A stretch of 64,000 nucleotides of DNA from Rosa chinensis (lineage: Eukaryota > Streptophyta > Magnoliopsida > Rosales > Rosaceae), in contig NC_037092.1 of NCBI RefSeq assembly GCF_002994745.2, positions 88,140,398 to 88,204,397 of the forward strand. The letters are read 5' to 3'. How positions within the stretch are numbered: the stretch's first letter is position 1; each line of letters opens with the position of its first letter. Of this stretch, positions 1 to 10,077 are shown piece after piece. A model generated the notes under the pieces. The model worked only from the letters and a program-made list of their open reading frames with translations. It was not told where the DNA came from and searched no databases. A program made the translations under genes and the position numbers.

Positions 1-227
1 TTAGGGCAAACACCCAACCAACTATTTCTCCTTCACTTCTCTCTGCTTTCAGGGTTCTCTGCTCAATCATGGTGGTCAGCAATGCCCTAGGGAGGAGGAA
101 TCGGAGACTGATATTGTGGTGGAGACAGGGTCACAGCCGGCGACGGGGTCGATCATTCCAGCCATTGTCTTTAGGGCAAACACCCAACCAACTATTTCTC
201 CTTCACTTCTCTCTGCTTTCAGGGTTC
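1..227 (+). repeat. 57 bp direct repeat, offset 170 bp
   Basis: Bases 1-57 recur at 171-227 without visible mismatch. Both copies start TTAGGGCAAACACCC and end CTTTCAGGGTTC. Only two copies are seen, and the left one abuts the window edge, so the true array may be longer. Confidence 0.8.
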
Positions 228-967
228 CTAGCATGATGAAGAAGAAATCCGTGCATATTCGATCGCTTCCGAAACTTGTTACGAGCTCTGGGACTGAGGG
301 CACTTCTGCTTCTACACCGATGGTAGGGGTACGTCGTCCCAGGGAGGAGGAGGCTTCAGAGGAAGGCAAGCGCGCTAAACATAGCTTGGATCTTGTTCCG
401 ACTAACCTGCAGCCAGAAAATCTGGGTTTCGAACTTTCTCTTGAAGGTCTGGTTGAAGTGACAGTGACTCAAGCTCCCAAGGTCTACAAGAAGAAGGGTA
501 GGCCTTGGGGACAGCGCAACAAGGTAAAAACTTCGAAGGCAGCATCCATTTGTGGTGGTTCTGTGGCCATGATGTCGGGGTCTGTTGCTGAAGGGGCTGA
601 TGGTATACATGGGGTGCAGGATGGGCAGGATTCAGTGCCCATTTCCCAGTCTGGGTAGGAGGTGATTCCTGGGTCATCTAGGGTGTGATGTGTCATGCTT
701 GGTGATGGAGACGTACACCAGAAGGGTCTTAGGCGTCAAAGTGATCAAGGAAGTGTCTCACGCTAGATGGCGTAGGTCTTCGTAGTTTTTGTAGTTTTTT
801 ATTGCTTTGGCTAGTAGTTTTCTTTTTGGACTTTTAGTTTTTTTGGATTTCCTTTTGGTTTTAGCACTCTTATGAGCATGTATTGTAATATGAGTACCCT
901 TCATGCTTGACCGAGCGAGGTCGTCATGATTTCTATCAATGAATTAGCCTTCCGTTGCCCTCAAAAA
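1..967 (+). mobile_element. 3' part of a non-LTR (LINE-like) retroelement, 5' end outside the window
   Basis: An open frame without an early ATG runs to a stop at 656-658. It encodes a basic, Ser/Thr/Gly-rich tail with a nuclear-signal-like KKKGRPWGQRNK stretch. The 300 bases after it are T/G-rich and end in a TCAAAAAAA tail at about 960-967. The other two non-LTR insertions in this window end the same way. The likely identity is the end of a LINE ORF1-type protein plus 3' UTR, or a non-autonomous derivative. No reverse transcriptase is visible. The sequence just after the tail matches unduplicated sequence near 17,603, so the tail marks an insertion boundary. A target-site duplication cannot be tested because the left end is missing. 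Confidence 0.5.
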
Positions 968-1373
968 AATTATAAATATCAAAGAAATCAGCTAAATCGG
1001 TAGCCAACCACTTAAAAATAAAGTAACGAGGGTTTAGCTAGACTTCAAATTGAATTTGAATGGGGTCTTATTTAGCTAGACTTCAAACTTTCAAATTGCC
1101 TCAATGCAAATTATTTAGATCTATTTCTATGTATCATACTATCATTTGGATATTGGATGACCAAGACGGAGCCAAATTTTGATTTTAGCGAAATTTAATT
1201 GACTGAAAAAAAAAATCTTTTATTACACCATATATGCTCTCTATTGGAAATTTCCCTCCAACAAGGAGTACCTACCAGCAAAGAAACAATTTTCTTCCCA
1301 TCTTTACCCTTCCCTACTCATCTAAATTACTTCGCTTCTGTTCCCCTGTTCTTCCCAAAGTCAATTCCCACCT

Positions 1374-1714
1374 CTCGTCTTCGGGTAAAGCTATGGTATG
1401 TTAACATTTCTCATACATAAACTATTTTTACCCCTCTAAGGACTCATGTTATCACTTTGAGGACTAATATTACTATTTTCAGAACTCATATGGTAAACTA
1501 AGAAAATTTCCCACTTTAAGGACCCATGTTACCATTTTAAGGACTAATATTACTATTTTGAGGACTCATGTAGTATAAGAAAATTTACCACTTTAAGGAC
1601 TCATGTTACTACTTTGAGGACTAATATTACTATTTTGAGAACTCATTTTACCACTTTTAATGTAATTGTTTGCATGTCATACGTTAACACATCGTAGAAT
1701 TTTCCCTCGTCTTC
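1374..1714. mobile_element. Mutator-type MITE, about 323 bp, with TSD
   Basis: The element occupies about 1383-1705. It is flanked by the direct repeat CTCGTCTTC (1374-1382 and 1706-1714), a 9 bp TSD typical of Mutator-like elements. The ends are imperfect inverted repeats of about 23 bp that start GGGTAAAG and, on the opposite strand, GGAAAATT, and both run into a shared TGTTAAC. The interior has no coding capacity and consists of diverged tandem units containing AAGGACTCATGTTAC and GAGGACTAATATTAC. Copy B has no such insert, which confirms the insertion. It lies about 20 bp upstream of the DUF538 start codon. Confidence 0.8.
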
Positions 1715-1732
1715 TCCTATAGCTCGTCATCA

Positions 1733-2251
1733 ATGGCCTCGTCCATCATCCAAATTTCTCTCTACCTTCTACTCCTATCCCTCTTCTCAGAAACCCAATT
1801 ATCTCAATCCCTCAGAGACCTCAAACCCAACCCCAACGGCCCATCCACCTCGCTCCAATCAATCACAGACGTCCATGACCTCCTCCCCAAGTATGGCCTC
1901 CCAAAGGGTCTGTTACCCAACAACGTAAGATCCTACACTCTCTCCGACGATGGAACCTTCGAGATCCATCTCGAAAACCCATGTTATGTTCACTTTGATC
2001 AGTTGGTGTACTACAACAAGAACATCAAAGGGAAGCTGAGTTTCGGCTCTGTTTCCGATGTGTCGGGGATTCAAGCCAAGAAGCTATTTATTTGGGTTTC
2101 CGTTACGGGGATGCATATGGAACAAGGGTCTGATTCAGTTGAGTTTTACGTTGGGGCTCTGTCCGAGAAATTGCCTGCTAAACAGTTCGAGGATGTTCCT
2201 GTATGTAAGAGCAAGGCTTGCCGAGGAGGAGCTAGTGTTGAGTCAATGTGA
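1733..2251 (+). CDS. DUF538 family secreted protein, intact copy
   Basis: A single exon encodes 172 residues, a normal length for plant DUF538 (SVB-like) proteins. Residues 1 to about 26 form a signal peptide (hydrophobic SLYLLLLSLF core). The DUF538 domain follows, with the family hallmarks DLLPKYGLPKGLLP and YTLSDDGTFEIHL and a central two-strand core ending near ...LPAKQFEDVPVCKS. The family is plant-specific, of poorly known biochemistry, and some members affect trichomes or stress responses. The ATG at 1733 is the first in frame and directly precedes the signal peptide. A MITE ends about 20 bp upstream, so leader and promoter may be altered. Copy B (23,341-23,834) is broken, making this the only intact DUF538 copy in the window. 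Confidence 0.85.
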   Translation: MASSIIQISLYLLLLSLFSETQLSQSLRDLKPNPNGPSTSLQSITDVHDLLPKYGLPKGLLPNNVRSYTLSDDGTFEIHLENPCYVHFDQLVYYNKNIKGKLSFGSVSDVSGIQAKKLFIWVSVTGMHMEQGSDSVEFYVGALSEKLPAKQFEDVPVCKSKACRGGASVESM

Positions 2252-4239
2252 GGTAAATTTGGATTTTTTACTTCGAAAGAAAAATAATGCCTTTGCTGTT
2301 TTAGTGTGAATTATATGGGAAAGACTGGATTTTGTGTTTCTGAGATTTCTAATTTTACTTTGAAGAAACCACAGCCAACATTTACTTTTACTTCAAGTTA
2401 AAGACTGAGTTTCTTTTTGTAGAAAATTTGTTATTGTACATTAAGAATGAGCTTGGGTTTTAATTATGTCCATATTCTGTTAGTTAAGAACTTTGAAAGT
2501 TTGAAAAAATCTGGTTTTCTGAGTGATTGAACTTGAATGTGGAATATGTTTATGCCATTTGTGTTGATAACCAAATCAAAGTATCAAACAAAGGAAAAGG
2601 AAGATAATGTTTTTTTTTTAGGTTATTTAGAGCAACAATTGCAGGACCAAGAGATTCTTGTAGTCATTTTAAATTTTTAATAGGAGAATTCTGATGAATT
2701 ATTTGCTAAAATCATCTTGTTGAACCTATGTTATGTCTTTCCTTTCCATATTTCTGAGGTTATGATGAAAAGAAGTTTTTCCATTTTCCTTTCCAATCAA
2801 AAACTTGTTTGCTTTGATAAAGATAATGTCTGTGAGAAGTTTGTAGTGTTTTACTCCAACCCTGCATGTCTGAAGGTTTGGAATCTCAAGTTTCGTACTT
2901 GCATCATGTATGTCTGTGTGCATTTTTTTATGAAGGCCATAGAAAGGCACTTGACCTATGTATTGAAACGGTTGCTTGAATAGTCGAATCCTATTTCACT
3001 TGGTATCACACTTTCACTCGGTCTATGATCTAATTCTTGAGGCCAATGCTCATATGGGTGGGTTCAGGGTTAGGAGGATAGTTATCAGCCCCATTTTTAC
3101 CCTCCAAAGATAAAAAAGTTATCAGCCCCATCTTGTGCCCTGTCTAGGAAGTTTAGGTGATTAGTGAAATTATATCTGGTGTGTCGTTATGCTCTTTGTA
3201 CTATTAGTCATTGTTTCTCTAAATTAATTGTTTAGTAAAGAATGAAATTGCAATTTCCTTTGTCCTTTTTAAGCAAGATAAAGTGGAGCAGATATTCTTA
3301 TTAAAAAATAATAATAATAATAATAATCAACAGTAATTTAAGCTGATAGTCTTATCACAAAAAATAAAATAAAAAAATGATGCCAATAGTTCTTGAAATT
3401 GTTATTTGTCATTGATCCTTTATTAAACACTGAGCAGACAATTCTGAGTTAATAAACTTTGGCAGCAGGCATAATCAGCAAATTCTTCAAGGGTTCATAT
3501 TCATATTTAGATAGGAATGCCTTTGAAGTGAAACCAAGACCAAATTTGCAATTTTTAAGCTCTAAACCTTCTATATCGTGTTGCTATTTGCTGTGAGTAG
3601 AAGGCTCTTGCATGAACACCCAGCTTCTTAGCCGAATGTTTTCTGTTTGAAGAAAATTCTTTAACCCAAATTTACACCGGAGAATATGTTCCCATTTAAA
3701 AGTTAAAAGTGCTTCTTCTTTTTTCTTTTTTTTTGGCTCCTATCATCTTCCTTTGTGTGATTAGGCTTGAATGAATTATGCTAATCTTTGGTGGACTAAT
3801 GTAGTTTCCTTAATGGTGTTGCAGGTAGAAAGAACTAAATGGAGTTGGCATTGGAAGAAGAATAAAATGTGCAAATGTTTCTATCTGTTGCAAGAATTTT
3901 ATGCTTGTTTCTCTCAAGTTCTGTCCACACAAGTGGCCTACAGAAGCAAATGTATGTGCATATGAATTTCTTGTTAGTTGCCACAAAAAGAAATAAAATA
4001 ATGTATTGTTATTTCCTCTATGTGCCAACTACAGGCACTGATCTACACCGAATGAATTATAAGTAAATATATGTGAAAATTTCATGCTTGTCAATGAAAA
4101 TTTGTGGGAGTGTTTTATTATGATTATTACAATAGGAGTAGTAGAGTACTATGTCTACTATCTAACTTCTAAACAAACTTTCTCCTCATGCTTGCCATAC
4201 ACTTTTCTCTCATCACAATGAACCTGTCTTGTTCATTGT
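2252..4239. other. Spacer between DUF538 and RLP, module A
   Basis: This is AT-rich sequence without a convincing gene. Most of it is repeated at 23,870-25,635 with small indels. An 88-codon open stretch at 2717-2983 is conserved in copy B, but only as part of the general duplication. A short ATT/AAT repeat lies at about 3305-3330. Confidence 0.6.
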
Positions 4240-6414
4240 CTAGGAAATGGTAATATGCATACCTCCACTTCTCATAAGCACCAAGGGACCACAGACTCCC
4301 CAAAATCCTGTAATGAACCCAAGTGCAACAGAAACATAAAACCATGGAATTTGATGCTCCTTGGTGTCTGCATCTTGGGTGCTCATATCAGGTGCATCAG
4401 CACCCTCTGTTGTCTGACACTTATTTTGAAGTGGGGCACCACAAAGTTGATTCCCCTCAAATGCAGAAGCATCGAAACTTTGGAGTTGAGTGCTTGATGG
4501 TATTGGTCCTCCAAGATTATTGTACGAGACATTAAATCTTGATAAGAAATTAAGACCTGTGAATGACGCCGGGATTTTTCCAGACAAATCGTTCATGGAG
4601 AGATCCAGTACCTCAATATACTTCAGGTTAGAAATCTGGTCTGGAATGTTGCCGGAGAAGTTGTTAGCACTAAGATCCAGCTGGTGGAGATATTGCATTT
4701 GGCCAATCTCTATAGGTATATTCCCACTAAGGCAATTGTGACCTAGGTGTATAAATGGGGTATAAAATATATAATTGTACTGTAAAAGTTCTGCATGAGC
4801 ACTAGTACTGTAGTAAATAGGCAATTCAAGATAAATACGACCTACTTGAGCTTCAGCTTGTCCAGATGCTAACATAGGTAGTGTGCACAATTCCTTTGGA
4901 AATTCTCCAGAAAGTTGGTTGAATTGCATGTTTAAGAAATACAAGCTTGGAAGAGTCCCCAGCCAACTTGGAATTGAGCCAGTGATTCTGTTGTTATTCA
5001 GTTCCAAGACCAGTAACTTTTTCAGCTTCGATAACCATGAAGGAATTATACCACTAAGGTTACATGAATTCAAATCTAAAAGTAGAAGATTTTGAAATCC
5101 ATTAAAATCCGCCATTTCAACACTGTTCGGCATTTCCTCACCTAAAAAACTGGATTGTAATCATAGGACTGCAAGGCGTTTGCAACCCATTAGTATCCTC
5201 ATTGCCTCTTTGATATTTGTCAAACGTTTGTTCATACTAAGTGAGAGGAAGGACAGGGATTTCAATGAAAGAATTTCAGGCTCTATTTGAACCTCTAGAT
5301 TATTGTAGGCCACTCGAATTGCTTTCAAGAACTTGCACGAGTAGAGGCTTCTCGGCAAGATACCAAAGAAGTTATTTTGTCGCAAGTCGAGTTTACTAAG
5401 TTGGCTAAGTTTGGAAAAATTGAGCATGGAGATATCACCTCCCAAGTTGTTGGCTCCCATACGTAGTTCAACAAGGTTTGTGCAATTCATCAGAGACAGG
5501 GGGAATGCACCTTCCAGATGGTTGAAATCAAGGAGAATGTATTTCAACTTGGAGAGCTTCCCAAGATGGAGAGGGAGCACACCACTCAACTGGTTATAGG
5601 AGAGGTCAAGGGTTGTAAGGTTGGTGAGGTTGGAAATTCTATCACTCACTGCTCCATACAATGAATTCCGAAGTAGTGAAATCTATTCAAGTGTGGTAGC
5701 ATTAAAGATATCTTCTGGAAGCGATCCTGACAGGTAATTGTAACCAGCACGGAAGACCTGCAGTTTGGAACACTTCCCCAATCCAGAAGATATACTACCA
5801 TTGAACTTATTGAAGGAAAAATCAAGGTGTCGTAACGAAGAAGAAGAAGGATGACAAATGGAGGATGGGATAGGACCGGAAAAGGTGTTGTTACTAACAT
5901 TGAAACTAGTTAAATTCCAAGATTGTTGGAAAAAAGAAGGTGGAACTGTACCATGTAAACGATTGCTGGAAAGATCCACCATCCGAATATGACTGGATGG
6001 TAGAGAAGATGGTAACACTCCAAAAAGAAGGTTATAGCTCAAATCTAGGATTTCGAGATCATTCAAGGACAAGAAGAACTCAGTTTGATCTAGAGAACCA
6101 GAGAGTGAATTATGGGAGAGATTCAAGTGAGTGAGATGTGTGAGATTTGCAAGTGATGATGAGGGGAAAATACCTCCTTTTAGTTTGAGCCCTTTGGAGG
6201 GTAACTGCAAATAGGTGACCCAACCATCTCGATTACAAGTAATGCCTTCCCAATTGCAACAATCAGCGGAAGTCCAATTCAACTGAGGAGAAGACAGAGT
6301 GAGAGCTAAGAACAGCAGAGAGCTGCGTTCGCTTTGGTTGCAAGCATGAATGTTTTCAAATATGATATTGGAAGAGAATATCAAGAGTAAGAAGAAAATG
6401 AATGCATTAGTCAT
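4240..6414 (-). pseudogene. Receptor-like protein (RLP2/3 type), pseudogene copy A
   Basis: This is the counterpart of the intact gene at 25,636-27,789 and is collinear over its full length. The open pieces share one frame and are cut by two in-frame stops: TAG at 5683-5685 where copy B has a Glu codon, and TGA at 5161-5163 where copy B has Ser. The N-terminal piece keeps the signal peptide and the CCNWEGITC cap. The C-terminal piece keeps the LRRs, the island region and the transmembrane segment. Loss of one base near the end replaces the final Lys-stop with a nine-residue tail. The ATG at 6414 matches the start chosen for copy B; an extra in-frame ATG exists at 6438. Nonsense codons in the LRR domain would leave only a secreted fragment of about 240 residues. 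Confidence 0.85.
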
Positions 6415-6438
6415 TTGGTGATAAAGCTGAACTAGCAT

Positions 6439-6619
6439 GTCTGTTCGTTGGTCAGATCAGATTTCACTCACGTTTGTATTTATATTGAACTAAAATCAGG
6501 TCGGTCAGCATTGCCAAATTAATTGATGATCACTTAAGTTACTAGAAAATTAGTAACCCAGTCTGACCGGCACTAAGAAAGATAAGTATCATTTTGATAT
6601 AGCTAGACAAATTATTGAA
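6439..6619. other. Region upstream of RLP copy A, ending in the copia TSD
   Basis: This is presumed promoter sequence of the minus-strand RLP, with a TATATT-like element near 6475-6485. It is similar to sequence upstream of copy B. The copia insertion at 6,620 lies only about 200 bp from the RLP start. The 5 bp TSD TTGAA is at 6615-6619. Confidence 0.55.
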
Positions 6620-6826
6620 TGTTGAAGGAATATCGATTTAGTGTGCCTTATCAAACTAGGAGTAGCAATAGGAGAGAAGGTTCTAGATTTCCCAATCCTA
6701 CACGGATTGGTATTCCTTGTAACATTAGAACTAGCACTTTGTAATCCCTATATATAGGGCTCCTATTCTCAATAATAAGAACACATCTCTCTCATCAATC
6801 TCTCTCAAATACATTATACTTAAACA
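6620..6826 (+). repeat. 5' LTR of copia 1
   Basis: This 207 bp LTR has TG...CA ends. It contains a TATA box (CTATATATAG, 6748-6757) followed by AATAATAAG, which suits promoter and polyadenylation roles. Immediately downstream is CGTTATCAGCACGA, the likely primer binding site in the initiator-tRNA-like form seen in some plant copia families. Confidence 0.9.
6748..6757 (+). promoter_or_regulatory. TATA box of copia 1 LTR
   Basis: CTATATATAG lies about 70 bp before the end of the 5' LTR and is repeated in the 3' LTR near 12,918-12,927. The 3' copy points toward 13,000 onward and could drive read-out transcription into the flanking relic region. Confidence 0.6.
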
Positions 6827-7461
6827 CGTTATCAGCACGACTCTAACCACAAAACAGAAAACCAAAACTCATTCACAAATCAGCCCCTAGCCCGAGCTAG
6901 CCGAGCCTTCGCTGCAGCCCGAGCGCCCGTGCGCTTGCAACCTTGCACAGCAGCCCCTGCTTCCCCCTCCCTGCAGCCCTGCGTTCCAGCCTGCTGCCAC
7001 CGAAGCATCCCTGCTGCGCAAACAAGCCAACGCACACCCACTGCATCTTTTTCCCGTTCCTGTGCACATCCGTCTTCTTGCAAGCCTCGAAACGTCTAGT
7101 TCGGAAGCTCAGATCGAAAAACTTTCTTCATCAAAGTTGTTCGTCTCTGTCTCCTCCATCTAACCTCCGAATTTCAGCCTTATCGGAGTCATATTGAGAT
7201 CTGTACACCAATCGAGGTACAAGCTGTTCAGAACAGAATCTACTCGGATTGCTTCGCTCCATCACGCCTGCATCGACACGCGCGTGATCCAAATACAAGT
7301 AAGTATTCAAAAGAGTAAGTTTTGAAGTTCCTATAATTTCAGAATTTATATTTCTTCTTCTTTTCTCGGGGACTTGAAAACCTCCCTTCTTCTACATCCC
7401 ACCTTTCTTATAACGTGGGTTCGATTTTTGAGAAAAGCGGAATCGTGGGGATTCACGCAAT

Positions 7462-7570
7462 TAACGAACTAAGAGCGTTCGTAAGACTTCGGACTAAGAG
7501 CGTCCGTAAGCATCGATTTAACGAACTAAGAGCGTTCGTAAGCTACGGACTAAGAGCGTTCGTGAGCATA
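7462..7570 (+). repeat. Short tandem repeats in the copia 1 leader
   Basis: Four diverged units of about 25 bp, each containing CTAAGAGCGTTCGTAAG or a one-base variant, lie between the 5' LTR and gag. They are not coding in the gag frame. A role in RNA packaging or leader structure is possible but only a guess. Confidence 0.75.
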
Positions 7571-7716
7571 GATTTTGACCATTTAAACATCATTGTTTCG
7601 GTCTAATCCAATTATTCTTGGAAATCGATTTCTTGGTAGCATAGCTCGGAAATCTTATTTAGTTTTCGTGGAAGCATTGACTCCGAAACTAACTTGTTTT
7701 TGTTTCATCTTTCTGG

Positions 7717-8643
7717 ATGTCAAACACAAACAAACTCGATTTTGTTCCATTGGATTATGCAGGCAAAAGGTACTTAATTTGGGTCACTGATGTCGAGATC
7801 CACCTCATTGCCCGTGATTTATTGCATACAATCCAAGAGCTTTGTCTTATAGAAACAGCTCCAGACCCTCAAACTGAGAAAGATAATTCCAAGGCACTTG
7901 CCTTTATGAAACGTCACATGGATAGTGACCTCCAGTTTGAGTTCATAAATGAGGATAGCGCCATAAAGCTTTGGCATGCGCTTCGCGAACGATATGGCAA
8001 TGTTCGTGACTCCATCCTTCCGAATACAGAAGCAGAATGGAAACATCTTCGCTTTTCTGAATTTGACACTGTCATGCAATTTTATTCGGAAGCTCTCAGC
8101 ATCAAAGCAATGATGTGTCTCTGTGGAAAAACAATCACAGAAGACCAATTGATTGAGAAAACCCTCAATACCTTCCCCGTCTATGCTATGAGGTCCTCTG
8201 ACTTATTCCGGACTCATGTAAATGCAAGGCGAATCACAAGTTTTCAACAGCTTATTGAAGCTATGGTCACTACTGAAAGACATGGCAATGAACTTGTGAA
8301 AAGAAGATTTGATAGGCTTCAAGATAGCTATCAAGAGCATCGTCCTATGGCTAGAGAAAGTCGCCATCGACGTCATGATCCATACGATCGAAATGCTCAA
8401 GAAGGTAATCGCTCAAGGCGACAATCCCACGACCGTAGGAGGCGTGATTTTGAGGGAAATAGGGTTGGAAACCATGGAACCAACGTTGGCCATGGGCACC
8501 ACTTTCCAACGCCACCAGTCCTAGGGACTATGCATATTGCGCCAATGCGCCTCAATCAAGGGAGAATCCTCTTTATAGTGTCTATTTCTGATATGGAACG
8601 TCTGATCAATGGACCTGAATTTGCAATGTACCTACGAAGGTAG
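7717..8643 (+). pseudogene. Copia 1 gag, C-terminally truncated
   Basis: The 308-codon frame starts at an ATG. It carries the copia gag capsid-like region (LWHALRERYGN, then ITEDQLIEKTLNTFP). A basic arginine-rich stretch follows at about residues 205-250. A normal gag would continue into a CCHC zinc knuckle and an Asp-Ser-Gly-Ala protease; neither is present. The last 40 residues look like unrelated sequence joined after a deletion. The start is well supported because the conserved gag N terminus begins within the first ten residues. Confidence 0.8.
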
Positions 8644-8802
8644 TCGCATCATGGTGATCAAGACTTCGAGTTCACAAAGACTTTAAATCTGGCGATGAAG
8701 ACAAAATACCGCAGATTTTTATTTATAGTCTTTTATTTTTCCAAGAATTATGTCATGGCAATTATGCCTTAAATCAATTTGATTTTTATATTGGATTAGA
8801 TT

Positions 8803-10077
8803 ATGGTCACGAAACTTTGGTGTCATCATTGGATATTATTAATAAAGTATCGATTTATTTTATCTCATGTCGTAGACATGTTTTTCGAACTTTATTATTT
8901 CAAAGATATAAGAGCCAATGGTTTTCATGTGGAAACACATTGTGAGAATGGACAAGAGTTCCTTTGCATCACCTCTAATGACTACGGACATAAACGAGTA
9001 TTAGAGAAACTTATGTGTCGCTCTAGTGGGTTGTATGCAACCACTATTCGAGTCATTGAATCCAACCATGTCATGAGAGATGATTTATGGGATTCCGACA
9101 CGTATAGGCTTTGGCACGACCGTTTGGGACACCCAGGTCGTGACATGATGATCCGTATATTAAAGACTTCACCCGGACATCCCTTTTTCAGAACGAAAGG
9201 AAGTAAAACTCGAAATTTGGATCAAGGAGGAGCACCTGCGCCTCACGGTGCCTTCCCCCTTCAAGTCCGGCCACCACTAGCCGGCGCCGCCATCCCCCTG
9301 CGGCTCAAGGGTGGCTTTGACGCCACCTCTGCTCCTCTGACTCAAATTTCGACTTCTAAAGTCCATTGTGACTTCATGGCTCAACCAAAATCCTCATTGG
9401 TTGTTTCCAAAGCCCATCATTCGTTCTGCAAAGCCTGCTCTTTAGCAAAGTTAGGATCGAGACCATCCTATGCAAAGGACACCAAAGAAAATATACCATT
9501 CTTGCAAAGAATCCAAGGTGATATTTGTGGACCTATTCAACCACCATGCGGACCATTTAGATATTTTATGGTGTTGGTTGATGCATCGACACGCTGGTCA
9601 CATGTCATGCTATTGTCCACAAGGAACGCTGCATTTGCTAAACTCCTAGCACAAATAATTAAGTTACGGGCTCACCACCCTGATCATCCCATTAAGTCTA
9701 TAAGATTAGACAATGCTGGGGAGTTTACATCAAAGACTTTTGATGATTATTGCATGTCCATTGGGATTGATGTTGAACATCCTGTTCCTCATGTTCATAC
9801 CCAAAATGGTCTCGCAGAAGCCACCATTAAACGACTACAAATGGTTGCTCGAGCATTGGTGATGCGCACCAATCTCCCTATTTCTGCTTGGGGCTATGCA
9901 ATATTGCATGCAGCTGTGCTTATTCGTTTGAGGCCCACTGCCACTCAACCCTTCTCTGCGTCCCAGATGGTTACTGGGTATGAGCCTGATGTCTCACACT
10001 TACGCATATTTGGGTGTGCAGTCTATGTGCCTATTGCGCCGCCACAGCGCACCAAAATGGGTCCTCAAGACGATTAG
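8803..10077 (+). pseudogene. Copia 1 GAG-pre-integrase and integrase core
   Basis: The frame shows the pre-integrase HHCC motif (LWHDRLGHPGRD ... CKACSLAK) and the integrase core (GDICGPI, RLDNAGEF, HTQNGLAEATIKR). A proline/alanine-rich, GC-rich spacer of about 60 codons (near 9190-9360) interrupts the zinc-binding region. It looks like a family-specific expansion or a small insertion. The frame ends early because one base is missing near 10,067; the next frame continues the same protein at RRLGLYVGY. Confidence 0.85.

Larger units (their letters stand above)
969..6614. repeat. Tandem segmental duplication, module A (DUF538 + RLP)
   Basis: From about 969 to 6,614 the order of host sequence is leader, DUF538 gene, about 2 kb spacer, then RLP gene on the other strand. 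The same order and closely matching sequence recur at about 17,603-27,900. Coding and spacer stretches match nearly base for base, for example 2,700-3,000 with 24,340-24,640. Copy A lacks the two non-LTR insertions of copy B. It has instead a MITE in the leader and about 250 bp of extra spacer near 3,112-3,400. A copia element cuts the module at 6,620. Confidence 0.85.

Noticed and set aside
2717..2983. 88-codon frame present in both modules as a conserved gene
   Set aside because: Conservation is no greater than that of the surrounding duplicated spacer, and frames on both strands are equally preserved.
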